Positions 33,383 through 45,472 of a stretch of DNA of 64,000 bases are shown piece after piece. Position 1 is the first letter of the stretch. The number at the start of each line of letters is the position of its first letter. This stretch comes from Naematelia aurantialba. Lineage: Eukaryota; Basidiomycota; Tremellomycetes; Tremellales; Naemateliaceae. The notes under the pieces were generated by a model, which saw only the letters and a list, made by a program, of their open reading frames with translations, was not told the origin of the DNA and made no database searches. The stretch spans positions 1,116,001-1,180,000 of the forward strand of contig JAKFAO010000001.1 of assembly GCA_021527695.1 (NCBI GenBank). Direction: 5' to 3'. A program made the position numbers and the translations under genes.

Positions 33383-34259
33383 ATGACACTAGAAGTACCG
33401 CTCCAGTCGCTGACTAAGCTGCCGAGCCGACGAACACGGGGCTTTCGAGTATCGCAAACGCATCAACAAAAGCTCGAAAGGATGCACAGGCAACATGCGG
33501 TGAGCGCCGGAACCGGCCCAGCCTGATACCAAAACCGGCGGGCTGCCTGATATTTCACATCCCCGGATAACACCGCTTGCCGGAAGACCAGTATTTCTAC
33601 TCTTCTTCTTTCTTCCTCCTTCCTGCTCCTCGGCACAGCACAAGCTTGGTGAATTAAAGAACGACGACCCGCCCCTTACATACAGTCCGCGCGCTGACCA
33701 GCGACCTCGTGAGTACGTGTCACTGAGCTTGACTACTTTGCTAATCCAGGCAGGCGCAGAGCAGGCGTGGCAGTATATCCAGTCGGCCACGTCTAGCATC
33801 GCGACGGCGCTGGGGATTTCTTATGTTAAGCGGTGTCTAGCAAAGTCTGCCGCGGACTCCACTACTACGGACCATGATCGTCCTAGAATCATCATCGGCC
33901 ATAGCCATGTAGGCATTAATAATAATCATGGTACGATCGTGCTGGGGGTGATGGGCGATTCCGCCCTACAGCAACTCATGTGAGTAGCAATATTGCCCAA
34001 GACGTCCTCTCATGCTGGCGTCAGGCCCATGTTCATGGCGACCTCGAGAGAGCACGACAACCGTGAAGCACATAGATCGGGGAATATTGTCACCACCGAG
34101 CCGGCAGCAACGCCGGCCATGACCTACCCGCCCATCGCCGACAGGTCGACCGCCGCACGCTCCGCCACTACCAGCACTGGCTCACCCAGCACGGTCATAC
34201 CTACCCCACATCACAGGGAAGCACGCCGAGAGAACACCGGCGAACGCGCTCGCGACTAG
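33383..34259 (+). CDS. small basic protein of unknown function (tentative model)
   Basis: Model: join(33383..33499, 33660..33708, 33760..33979, 34025..34259), 206 residues; every phase closes but there is no homology support. The N-terminus (MTLEVPLQSLTKLPSRRTRGFRVSQTHQQKLERMHRQH) is rich in Arg/Ser/Thr and could be a mitochondrial presequence. The middle part QAWQYIQSATSSIATALGISYVKRCLAK...RPRIIIGHSHVGINNNHGTIVLGVMGDSALQQLM looks like a folded segment. The end is Thr/Arg-rich. It is divergent to the low-complexity gene, with 128 bp between start codons, and convergent to the kinase. It could be wrong in the first two exons. Confidence 0.35.
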
Positions 34260-34690
34260 AGCAGCGATACTGGCTCAGCGTGGCTGCATCCCCGCATTGT
34301 TCTTCATTTTCTCATGTACCATGTGCATAGCGATCAGTCTCACACCCATGCGATGTATCCATTGTGTTGTACGATATGGCCGATCAAATATCGAATCTGC
34401 TACACACCTCAGTCGCGTCGCCCCTTCTCTGACAACAGCAGGACCCCTGAAACAGCTCATGCTCTGGCTTGCACATCCAAAAACTCTCCGAGTTCTTTCT
34501 TCCTTCCTCTTTCTCTGGTGTCTGATTCTTCATTCTTGATCTCACCTCAGCCACTGCAAGAGCTCGTACAAGTTACCCAATTCATATGCGTATTTCCTGG
34601 AGAGAACAACGTGATAGACCTAGACAGCCAAAACCAACCTTGCGACACCGTTTTCTACCGCTTCCTGCTTGGCAGAGCACAGACTGGGCA
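34260..34690. other. convergent intergenic region
   Basis: 431 bp between two stop codons. No gene is seen. Confidence 0.4.
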
Positions 34691-36969
34691 CTAGTATCTC
34701 CGCGAAGACAAGAACCCGTTGTCAAACCAACGATGTACGGCAAGCCCTTCTATTGTGGCCCGTCGATATGGATGCACGTCAAGACACCGGCTCAGGAGAT
34801 GCTCAGCATCGGAAGAGATGGGGACCTTGAACCTCATTCTCCCAGTCCGTGCGCACTCTGTATTCTCGAACGGTGAACCTCCCGTGAGAACAATGGAGAG
34901 GATGATGCCGAGTGCCCAAACGTCCGCAGGACCAGCGTGGTATGCCTCCCCGTTCAGCACCTCTGCCACGGGTCAGAACACATCTCTTTCGCGTGAGTTC
35001 GGCATTACGCACCGGCCGAGGCGTACGTCGTGGTGCCACGAAAGGTGTCGTGCAGGACGGGAGGAAGCAGGCGGTCCTCGATCACAGCTGAACCAAAGTC
35101 GATGATCTTGACCTGAGGCCCATAAGCGGAAACTCCACAGAGGCGGGCGAGACACGACGATTCACTCACCGTTAGGTGATCATCCATCACGATGTTTTCG
35201 TCCTTGAGGTCACGATGGTACAGCCCGCGAGAATGCATGTACTGGACAGCATCCACTATCTCACCGTCAGTCAGATTTCGCCACTCAGATGGAACTCTCA
35301 CCAAGCTGCTTGAATATGTGTCGTGCCTGGTCCTCGTCGAACTTGCGATGTTCTACAGCTTCGAAGAGGTCGTAACTTGCCCTTCGAGCCATACTGGGTC
35401 TTTGGAGAGTCCCCAATGGTAACAATGTGGAGCCAATAGGAGAGGCGAGATATGGGCTCGGTGCGTATGGGTGGAGCAGTGTGGGCACGGAAGTCGCCTG
35501 AGCTAGCTCAAGCATCGAACCATGATGCCATGGTCGCCCGTGAATTTCTTGAACCTGACTTGTCAGCAGTAGCCCTATCGTTTGGGGCTCACCAGGTAGA
35601 AGAAATGCTCATCGTCGAATAGCGCAATAAATTTAATGATACCCGGATGGTCACATCGCTTCAGCACATAGCTCTCTACCGGCTCCCCGTCAATCTCAGT
35701 GAAATCGCCCTCGTTTATCCGGTCTTTGAAAATGAACTTCACAGCCACTTCTACGCCTGCAGTATTTCCGATGCCTGTCTGGATCGCTGAGCAGACAAAC
35801 CCAAAGCCGCCAGATCCCAGCTCGTCCCGCAGCTGGTATTGCAACAGAAAGTCGGAGTTCAGAGTACGACCTCGCAGATAGCGAGCCGCGATTTCCGATG
35901 GGCGCTCCTCAATAACGGACAGTGCTGTCGGCTGCGCCGTGAGTAGATCACCTTCCTCTTGGTTTGAGGGTTCCGGAAAAAGGAATTCCAAGTCCGAGTC
36001 ATCGACCGTAAAAGAGGACGAAGTTCGCGCCAAGGCAGAAGTTGTTGCGGCATAGCTAGAATTGTAGAAATCTCCAGCATCGACTTGAGGAAGACTGAAC
36101 GACCGTGGCGGGGGCATAGGGTATTGTCGACTGGAGGACCCAGAAGGCCCAGAGGTCGGGGGAACGAAGAGCGGCTGGGAAATCGGGTTTGCTATACCGG
36201 GCGAGCTTGCGCGCCGGTCGCTCCACGACAGCTGTCTCTGGGGTAGTGTACGAGAGGCTGTTCGATCCAAGAGAGAGTACGGAGACCCGAAGAATGTGTC
36301 CCCTCCACTGCCTCTAAATTGCTCACGAGTGGGTGGCAAATTGTACAACACGGCGCGGCTGAAGGGATCATCGTCGTTGGCTGGCTTATCCTCGTCTTCC
36401 TCCAGGATACATTGCGGGACCGCAGACGGTCTTGAGAGTGGGCTCGTCTCCTGATACAATCGTTCACTGATGAGGTCTGTATAGAGCCTCGAAGGAGAAA
36501 TGGGAGACTGGGTATCAGCTGTTCCGCCGGTGCCGAAAGTGAATTGAGGTCGGGTGGCGGAATGCGAGGGCGACGGTGTGAAGAGGTTCCATTCTTGCAG
36601 TCTGTCCGCCAGTTCTGATGGTGGACTCCAACCTTGAATTCTATCCGCCAAGTGGGATGATGGACTTGGCTGAGGTTCTCGATCTCTAAGTGCTGCTTGC
36701 GGAGGGAAGGAAGGAAGAACGTTAATCCCGAATATCCCTTGATCGATAGAAGACAGTAGGGGCTGTGAAGAGGAAGCATTTTGATCGAGCAAGGATGAGC
36801 TCGGACCAGCTTGCGACAGTGAGGTCGCACCCTGGGCCACACCGGACGGATTTCCTGGCGACGGCTCGCGCGGCGGAGGGGGTAGCGGCCGTGGGGCCTG
36901 TTCAGGATAGAAGACCGAAACTCCAATGGGAGCTGTAGGTTTGTTGACTGCTTTTCGGCGTGGCGGCAT
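34691..36969 (-). CDS. Ser/Thr protein kinase, PAS-kinase (PASK/Psk)-like catalytic domain
   Basis: Model: complement(join(34691..34962, 35013..35112, 35170..35255, 35302..35554, 35593..36969)), 695 residues, phases close. The kinase domain is C-terminal: glycine loop LGSGGFGFVCSA, VAVK with K411, alpha-C Glu in GEPVESYVLK (E432), hinge FFYLVQEIHG, catalytic loop HRDLKDEN (D559), DFG at 577-579, activation segment GTTTYASAEVLNG, and DVWALGIIL. The sequence around the hinge (HPGIIKFIALFDDEHFFYLVQEIHG) and SYVLKRCDHPG resemble PAS kinases, which adjust sugar storage and translation to nutrient state. An insertion after the hinge (about 475-500) carries SMLELAQATSVPTLLHPYAPSPYL. The N-terminal 370 residues are Ser/Pro-rich with many phosphosite-like motifs, and I see no PAS domain there. 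The C-terminal lobe is short and ends at GFLSSRRY. Confidence 0.85.
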
Positions 36970-38381
36970 GATCAGTCGCCGAACTGCTGCACTTGAAGGT
37001 CAGGCGAGAATGGAATTCAGTCTAGGTGGTCCAATCGGCTCCGTCGACGGGTGCTTTGGCTCTGCCAGTTGGGGAGGACGTGTTTCTGATTGTTCCAGAT
37101 TATGCAATCGCTACCAAGAAAAGTTTGATCCAGCGCTGCTGTGCCACAGCGTCCAAGCGAATCGAGGAAGAATGAACAGGGCGATGACAGGGCAAGTTGT
37201 GTGGCAATGCCAGGAGGAGGTGAAGAGGAACGGACGGAGAAGAAGCCTACAGGGAGGGAAAGAACAGATATATTCCGACGATGAAGGAAAGACGAGGAAA
37301 GAAAGATGAAACGAGCTGAGTAAGTCTTTTGAATCGTGGTTTTTGATTTTGGTGTTTGAGGTCGGTGTCGTCTCGTCTCGTCCGGGACAAGCCGTAGTGG
37401 GACTCAGTCTCTTGCTGAGGAGCACACACGATGCTTCAGGCTGGATGATCGAGCTCCTGGCTTGGTCGATGGTAGTCAGCTTATACCTGGTGAGTTTGGG
37501 GTCTGTTTGCTGGGAGTCAAGGTAGGTGAGACCGGGAAGAGAAGTCATTGAAGCCAGGCCCATTGTGACTGATAATCGACCACGACCGCGCCCGCGCCCG
37601 TAGGGTGATGATGAACTTGGGCGAGACACAAGTAATAGAGCTGCTTAGGACAAGCCAAGAGTGGTCACTGTCAGTTCCCGCCCTGCATAACAATTATTCC
37701 AGCTCTGCAAGTGTGTTTGTGAAGTCAAGGCCGGATGTTAGTCGTTAGCGAGAGTGAGCTTCCCAACATGGTGCAGTTGATTCGTCATCATCGTGGACAC
37801 GGTAGGGGCATTTGTGTTCGGCCTAGGCTGGCTCAACAGACGTCTTGTCTAGTCAGTCGTCTAACCGGCAAAGCTTCCACTCACAGTCACGCTGGCATTC
37901 GCCGGCCCCACAAGAGCTCACGGTCTAAGCGACCGGACAGATCGCTAACATCTCTACCCGGGCGCTTGCTCGTGTGACCTCTCTGCGGCTCGGCCGGTCA
38001 ATCTGCTGGTGATGGCTGTTGGTGGCCCGAACGTACCATCGGCCGAGCATCTTCCACAGTGAGCACTGAGTCAGCATCCGCAGCTGGAATAAACGTCACT
38101 TCGGGCGCGAACGCTGCCCTCAGACTCCAGACCAGACCTCAACTCTCGCCCACTTCGACTACTGCTATGCTCGACGAGGGCATTTTACTCAGTCACGTCG
38201 GCTTGTTACCAGTCGGTTGCTCAGCTCAGAGGATCGTGAACGCGTCGTCCACTGCATGTGAGAGGTGTACGGAAACAAAAGGGCGACGGTGAAAACCAAT
38301 GTGTTGACCGGCGCGGTAATCCTCCACCGCTACTGTTCAACGACTGCAGTCATCAGCAAAGGATCCGATCCAGAACCTATA
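36970..38381. other. 1.4-kb divergent intergenic region (kinase / oxygenase)
   Basis: This is one of the longest gene-free spans. Open frames are short and without family features, and no tRNA fold is recognised. CT/GA-biased stretches near 37230-37310 may be the kinase 5' leader. It probably holds two promoters. Confidence 0.4.
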
Positions 38382-40002
38382 ATGTCCGCCGAACCAGTGA
38401 CAGTTTCATATATCTCATTACTGTCCGACCCCGCCTCTCTACTGCCGGAGATCGAGAAAGCCTTTGGCTCCTCTCCCGGCAGCCTCGGGATTATCGTCAT
38501 CTCGGGTATGCACCTATTCTCATTGGCCAACAGGCTACAATGGCATGTCCAGCTCATGAGCAACATAGACCTTCCTTCCAGTTTTATCACCCTCCGCGAG
38601 ACACTCTTCCGCCAGGCATATGCGCTCGCTAGTCTGCCCGAGTCGTCGCGTGAGGCCCTGGCCCGGCCTGACACTTCGTACATGTTCGGCTGGTCTCATG
38701 GCAAGGAGATCATGAATGGGGTATGCGCTGAGACTCCGCTGTAGAACATGTTAGGACGCTGATGGATGGGGAGTGTAGCGGCCGGATACCATGAAGGGCA
38801 GCTACTACGCCAATCCAATGATTGATTTGCCGGATGTCGCACCGGAGAAGCGGAAACAGCATCCAGAGTATGTTGTCTCGTGCGACGTTGGAAGGTATGT
38901 AGGCTGAGAGAACACAGATATTACTCTGGTAATGTTTGGCCATCAGAAGCGACCCTTACCGAGTTTGAACCTAGCTTCAAAGCGTGCGTGCACCTAGGTT
39001 GTTGTATCGCTCTGCTAACCTAGCCCTTCCCAGCCTCGGGAAAATCATCTTCGACGTTGGAGTCAGCCTTGCACGAGCTTGCGAGCCTTTCGCTGCACCG
39101 CAGATCGCTTTGAGCGGTGGCAAGTCGCTGGCGTCGCTCATCTCAGGATCGCAGTGCAACAAGGTAGATTTCCACCCTTTTCCCTCAACTTGCCGCGGAC
39201 GCCGGGACGAGTTGCCGTATCTTTTCGGTGCATCGCTAATCTAGTTAGGCGCGACTGCTGCATTACTTCCCTGAGACCGAGGGGCCGAGCAGTGCAGAAC
39301 GGATAGCCAACGACGCGCTATGTGGGACACATGTTGATCACTCGCTATTGACTGGGTTATGTACGTGCTGCTGACAAGAGCCGATTGTTCAACTGGCTGA
39401 CAAGCTAGGCTCGGCGATGTATCTTGCGTCGTCGACAGAATCGGGCGCTCCCACTCTCGTATCAGCACCATCATCTACTGCTGGCCTGTGGATTCATCCG
39501 CGCTTTAGTCCAAAATCCGGCTCGATCCCGCCAGACCCAGTAAAGGTTTTAATACCTCCAAACTGCCTCGGTAAGTCCGAACTGTCACTATCTGCCCGTG
39601 CACCGCGCAGGACATCGCACCGTCGCGCCATCTCATCCCTCCAAGCAATTCTTGTGGTTTCGCCGATGACTTCTGTCCAAGTGCGAGCTGACTGGGGCAG
39701 CGTTTCAAACAGGAGAGACCCTGGAGCTGTTGACAGAAGGCAAACTTGCGGCCACACCTCATTTCGTGAGCGGGAACGCTGGGTCATCCACAGGAGATGC
39801 CAAAATATCGCGAGAGACGTTTGCCTTCTTCCTGCAGTGCGTTTCATCTTCGCTTGTCCCCCGATGGACCTTTGCGCTGACCTTCCACAGGCCAGACGTG
39901 GATGATATCGTCTCTCCTACTGGCGAGACATTTGGCCAATTTACCAAACGGGTACTGGGACGACACTACAGCGACATGGCCGCGCAAGAGGCAGAGGACT
40001 GA
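38382..40002 (+). CDS. 2-oxoglutarate/Fe(II)-dependent dioxygenase family (clavaminate/isopenicillin-N-synthase fold)
   Basis: Model: join(38382..38720, 38779..38867, 38918..38983, 39034..39163, 39249..39360, 39409..39570, 39701..39836, 39891..40002), 381 residues, phases close. The N-terminus has the DIOX_N-like layout (VTVSYISLLSDPASLLPEIEKAFGSSPGSLGIIVISG). It is followed by SYMFGWSHGKEIMNGRPDTMKGSYYANPMIDLPD and YYSGNVWPS, typical of fungal members. The metal triad is visible: H236 and D238 in THVDHSLLTGL, and H320 in ATPHFVSG. LAFQTGETLELLTEGKLAATPH matches the strand carrying the distal His. Proteins of this fold hydroxylate or oxidise small molecules using 2-oxoglutarate; the substrate is unknown. 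An Arg for 2-oxoglutarate about ten residues after H320 is not obvious, since the exon continues STGDAKISRETF, where R331 may serve. Confidence 0.85.
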
Positions 40003-40738
40003 AGACGCAAGTTCAGGAGGGAAGCAGGAGAGGAGCAGACAGGACGAAAGCAGATAGGATGGAAACAGGTAGGGTGGAAGTCATCATCGAACGCTTGACC
40101 GGACTGGACAGACGTCAAGAGATGCCAAGAGACGTCAATAGATGTCCAGAGATGTCCAGAGATGTCCAGAGATGCCAAGAAATGTCAATAGATGTAACAA
40201 TGCAATGCAATGCATGCTAATTATGCTCGTTCTTGTTCATTGTTGCGCTTGATTGGGGATTTTCCCTCTCTTTCGACATCAGGGGATTTGCGACGAGAGT
40301 CGACATGGTGTTTATGACAAGACACGTTGTTTCAGATGGAGATGCGTGACCAAGGATCTTTCCGACGTGTGCAACGAGGCCGACGACTGATCGGCTACTT
40401 AATCCTCGCTGACATCGCCAAACCTACGGAGCGTCTCAGTACCAGTCTCCACGACACGACAGACGCAAAGGACGTTGGCGACTCACTCGAAGATTCCCAG
40501 ACGATCCGCCTTGGCGCCCTCTGTGGCCGCTTCGATCTTCCTCAATACCTGGGGATAGGCGGAGATGTATCGACAGGACTTATCGAGCGTCGCCAGACCT
40601 GCGCGCTCGAGTCAACATCCATACCCGTGAAACAGCAGATGCAACAGTCACCGTCCCAACGGCCACGGCAACGGCAACGGCAACAGCAGCGGCAGTCAGA
40701 GCCAGAGCGAGAGCCACCACCACAAGTCACAATCACAA
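40003..40738. other. convergent intergenic region with a 10-bp tandem repeat
   Basis: 736 bp between the oxygenase and Tudor-SN stop codons. It contains the 10-bp array at 40110-40196 and a CAACGG/CAGCGG stretch near 40660-40700. No gene is seen. Confidence 0.5.
40110..40196 (+). repeat. 10-bp tandem repeat (AGATGTCCAG and variants), about nine copies
   Basis: Units such as AGACGTCAAG, AGATGCCAAG, AGACGTCAAT and AGATGTCCAG follow each other with an exact 10-base period. Three consecutive AGATGTCCAG copies are identical. Confidence 0.9.
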
Positions 40739-43700
40739 TCACGTAGACGCACCTTCTCTGACCAGGTCGGCGTTGATGCATGCCAGAGGATCGTCCGCCG
40801 CGTTAGGGTCCGCAGGATCGATCAACCGCAGATGCAGGAGATTCCCCTCCCGCTGATCCACGTTCGCCACGAGCTTGCGGCCCTGTTATCGCGTCAGCGG
40901 GGCCGTCCGCTCGGCCTGACTACGCCGCCTGGGAGCTTCGGGACGGGGAGGGGAGCTTCGGGAAGGGAGCAGAGGGAAGAGAGCAGAGGGAGGGGAGCAG
41001 AGGAAGGGGAGGGGGAATGGGACACTCGCGGACTTACCTCGGTCATGAGGCCAAACTTGCGCCATGCTTCGGGCCCATACTCGCTCGACCTCGGGACGAG
41101 CTTGACAAAGCTCAGCCTGGCCTCCTTTGCCTGCCCAGCCAGTGATCGGAACTTGGAGTCGAGGGGGCGGATGCGCGAGAAGGGCAACGTCTCTTCGTTG
41201 CCGTAGTCGATGAAATACAGCAACGCCTCCTTCTTCAGTGCACTGGCCTTCTTGACTTTGGCACGATACCTGTTCCGCATCAGCTATCGGCACACCTCTC
41301 CCATCTCTTCAGTCATCGACATAACCTCTCCCACCGCATCAGTCATCAACACGACCCCTCCCGACCCATCAATGACATGGATACTGCATCAACACATTTC
41401 CCCTCCAATCACCCGGGTGCTGCATCGCGACATCGCAACGTACCACTGGTTGTCTTCGCTGAATTTGGCGGAAACGAGATCACCTGTCTTCGGGCTGAAT
41501 CCAGAAGGAGCATTGGCCGCAGCCTGTCGGTGATGGAGAGAAAAGTCAGACATGAGCTTCTCGAGATCCCCAACGCCTGTCCACATCAGCATCCACGCAC
41601 GTAGTCCACAAGACACCTACTTTTGCTGTCCAGGATCTGGACAGAGAAACCAAACGGATCAGAATCTTTCACTGATGAGACATAGACGTCAAGGTATTCC
41701 GGAGCAAGGGCCCCAGCAGTCTCGTCTTTCGCTTCGACGACAGCTTCTTCCCCACCGTAGTCCGCCCAGAGCTGGAGATGCGTCAGTCTTGCCCTCTTAC
41801 CATTACGCTGAGAACAGCGTACGTTTTTCTTCTCCTTCTTAGCTTCCTCCTCGGCTGCAGCAAGTTCTTTGCCGAACGGCAGGCCCTCCGCGGAATATGT
41901 GTGAACGGATGCAAGCCTGACGTAAGCAGAGCAACTCCGGATTGGTATGGGCTGGAAAACAGAGAAGGTGGATCGGGTGGAAGCTGCGCTCACCCTTCTC
42001 TGACGAGCTCGACCGCGACATTCACTCCATTCGCGTACATCGCACCAATAAAGCCGCCCTGCTTATCCGTACTGTCGAACGCTAAATTGCGATTAGCGCA
42101 CGAGCCGCCTCATGGGTACTGCATACCGATCTCAACATCTCGCTGCATATAGCGCGATGCGAAGCGTAACGACTCTGTTCCAAACGGCTCAGACTTCTCA
42201 TTCGCGCTTCTTGCCGTTCGTGGTGCCCGAATACCTGAAACGTCAAGGTCGCTCGACTTCGGGTAGTACGGTCAACTCACCAGCAAGGACAAAGGTGACT
42301 TTTGTGTTCTCCTTCGGCATGTACAGCTTGAATCGCGATCCCGCCGCTACAAACTCGACCTGACAGTCTCGTCAGACGGGTCTTCTTCTGGACTGCACGG
42401 TCTGCTGGGCTATACAGGCATAGGACGTACCACAGCTTGGTGCCGGCCTGCTCGCTTCCAGGAGGGCAGGTACTGCGTAGCTCGACTGCTGTTTTCCGAC
42501 GCATCCACAATGCGCGGAAGAGAGACGTCTTTTGTCGAGTGCAGGCCTCGTTGCTCCGTAACAGCGCTGCTCTTGTAAGCTTGTTTCGGTGAATATCAGA
42601 AATTTACCTTTGCTCCGCGACGATCAACTTGTCCAGCTCAGACGAGCGTTCCTCATCGTCTCGCTTGTGGCGGAGGACCGTGGCCAAACCCTTCTCGATG
42701 AGCTGTTCCGCGATGTTGCTTGGCGCATGAGCATATGTGCAAGCAAAGCCGGAGTGCTCACTTGTTTCCGTTGCCGTACGTCACAGTCACACACTCCCGC
42801 TCATCATACTCCCCGTCCTTCGGCTTTACATAATCGACATGCACGTGTACCGTTTTTCCAATAAGACGTTTCCGCAAGAATCTGGTCAATTTAGTACATG
42901 GATGGACACAGCTCGGATGACAGTCTCTCACTCTTTCGCCTCATTTGCACAATATGCCTGCTTGGCTTCTGTGCCTCGAGGTCCGCGGACCGATGCCAGC
43001 TGTAACCTCCTTTCCTTCCCATTCTCGTCCCCCTTGGCGACAACGCTGAGCTGATCTGAGCTCCATATGCGCACGACCGTTGCGTCAAAGTCGGATCCCT
43101 TGCTGGTCGCTGCGCCGGCAGCATGGCCATTCGTCGAAGAGCCTGTTGGACCGGACGGCGCCCCGTAGCCCTCCCACAGGCCGACGCGTCTGTCCTTTGC
43201 AAATTTTTCTTGGGCACGGAGTCTGTCGAGCCCTCCAAGCGGTGCCAAAATGCCAGCGTGCCACTGAACGCGTCAGTACTGCTTCTACAATAGATGACAG
43301 ACTAACATCGATAACTTTGGCAAGCCCAGCACCAAGCAGGAATTCTGCGATATTGCCATTGGGATGTACGCTGCAGAGTGAGCTTTGGAACGACATCAGT
43401 TCAAGCGGCTCACGCAGTGCCGATGATGACGCTGGCCCCAGTGCTGGCTGGCGTGGTAGGCAGTCCGAAACCATTGGTCTTGCCTGCTACCGCCGCGGCC
43501 GGAGTTGGACTATTTTGAAAAGGACTGACGCCGAGTGACGCTGGAGCTGAAAGAAGGCGGACTTTGATGGGTCGTTGCAAGATGCGGACTTCGGCGAAGT
43601 ATTTGGCCTGCAAGGCTTCAGGACCCCGCGATCCGGGAACTCACCGCTTCACCCCATGGCTCAGCACCGGACGAGTCGCCGTCCCTTCCACTAGAGGCAC

Positions 43701-44879
43701 GAGGGCTCTTGGCTCCAGCGAGCACCTAAAAAGTGAGCGGGGCGTCAAAGAGGAACAAATGGCTCTGACCAGGTTTATGAACTGATGCTCATGCTCGTTG
43801 AGCAATAGTCGGACTCGGTATTGAGTGCCATCGCGGACCTGCTCGACGATAGCTGATCATACGACATTAGCTTTGCCAACCCCCCGCCCAAGATCCGCTC
43901 ACCGTCGATATCTTCGCCCTTGTGCTCAGCGATGAAAGCATGGGGATCGCTGGGCATCTGGAACGACACTGTGCGTTGCTGAGAAGGGGATCAGCGACGT
44001 AGTCAGCCTTGAGACACACACATTTTCAGCCTGTTCGTCCCAGACACCTTTCCCCTCGTTCTTCGCTTGCGTTTCAGCAGTGCGTAGAGTCTCTCGACGC
44101 TTGGCCTCGTCTGCTCCCAGTCGGCTGAATAGTAGTCAGCTCTCCCCGAACTTGTAGCTGCTCAAAGGTACCGGATGGCGTCATCGCCCTCTCCTACCCC
44201 GTCTCGGACTTTAGCCCAGCCATTGGACAGGATGATCTGAGCTACGTCCTGAGGAGGTTGCCCAGGTCCAGCAGGAGCAATGAAGATGTTTGCAAACTCC
44301 CGGTCCTGCAGTCAGAGTGAGCGCTACGCAATCACACAGACACCGAGCCAGAGAGACTCACCTGTCCGTTCGGGGTGTTCTGAGTTGCACCTGGAAGAGA
44401 ATGGGTGACTGTGTAAGCAATCTCCTTGCCGACAAGGAGCGTCCTCAGGTGTTCGCGAGCAGAGTATGCGTGGGGCTGCGGGGTATCAGCTACTGGCGGC
44501 GCAGTATGTGGTGTCCCAGTCGGGGTCTCTCACCTCGTCCTCTCGAGTGATTGAACCGAGTCGTGGAGCTGAAATGCCCGCAATATGCAGTGTTCTGACC
44601 ATGTATAAGCGTCTCGTTGGATTCACCACAGCTTGAGGCGCTTCGCATACGGGCCCCTAGCATACTCACTTCTCCTTGGCCGGCTTGCCCTTTTCTGGCT
44701 GCTCCTTGGGGCGAATGACGACGGTGTCACCAGAGAGCACGGCTGCATGGTCATGGGCGTCAGCATGAGTTCTCACTCTGTATATTGGTGATAGTATTTA
44801 TACACACCCTTGACGAACTACTCAAAGTATCAGCTTGGGTCCCCCATCAAACGAGCAAGCTCACAGCTCGGGTTGACAT
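40739..44879 (-). CDS. SND1: Tudor staphylococcal nuclease (Tudor-SN / SND1)
   Basis: Model: complement of 24 exons: 40739..40882, 41038..41269, 41444..41576, 41621..41771, 41823..41916, 41994..42081, 42127..42234, 42281..42359, 42431..42569, 42608..42718, 42762..42881, 42932..43263, 43307..43370, 43414..43607, 43645..43725, 43770..43852, 43903..43978, 44022..44124, 44172..44305, 44362..44475, 44534..44594, 44670..44742, 44808..44817, 44865..44879. The total is 912 residues, the usual size. Four SN-like domains are in order (AFVKAVLSGDTVVIRP; VRDGTQYRVRLLL; ATVVRIWSSDQLSVV with [55 protein letters not shown]). A Tudor domain (KTGDLVSAKFSEDNQWYRAKVKKA...FIDYGNEETLPFSRIRPLD) and a last SN half follow. 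Tudor-SN acts in RNA silencing, stress granules and RNA decay. Exons 1 and 2 are only 15 and 10 nt. The domain order and length show an intact gene. Confidence 0.92.
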
Positions 44880-45472
44880 TCTGAGTAATGGTCGCTCTTG
44901 GGGGGATGGAGATTCTTCTGGAGAAGTTTTCAAGCACTTGTAATTCTGACGCAGTGATATCAGAGGCTTCCAAAGTGCGTCTAGTTGCTAGATTTCGTTG
45001 CAGTGCTCCCACAAAGTCGACGACGAGCAAGATACAACAAACCCGCTCGAAACATACCACCAACACCCAAATAGTTACAGGCACGTCGCCACGTGGAGTC
45101 CCAGGTCACGTGAGGGCTTTTAATACAATCCCGGTTCCCGACTGATGCTGACCTTGTAAGCAAACCTTCTGCGAGGTGTTGGATTGTTCTCGTTACAGCA
45201 TACCCCCCTCGGTGAGGCGCATAGTTGGTTCTTGCCAGACGACTCGCACAATCGCCGGATACCGACTGTTGGCGGAAATCAAGAAGACACCTCTCCCTTC
45301 CGTCGGCCGGCTCGTACGAGCGGTGTTCAATGTCGCCCACCTATCCTTTCATGTGAGTCTCTTGCGCCATGAAGACGTGCTCTCTTGCGGTCTACTAATA
45401 TGGTCCTTCCTCCCATTCGACGCTCCAGACCTTCCTATTGCACCACCACGTCGCGCAGATAACAAGCAAGAT
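44880..45472. other. divergent intergenic region (Tudor-SN / DUG3-like)
   Basis: 593 bp between two start codons. A frame at 45176-45472 (+) runs into the DUG3 start but has no family features. It is probably a bidirectional promoter. Confidence 0.4.

Noticed and set aside
33717..33983. start codon at 33717 for the small unknown gene
   Set aside because: It lies in a sequence with clean donor and acceptor signals that reads better as an intron (33709-33759).
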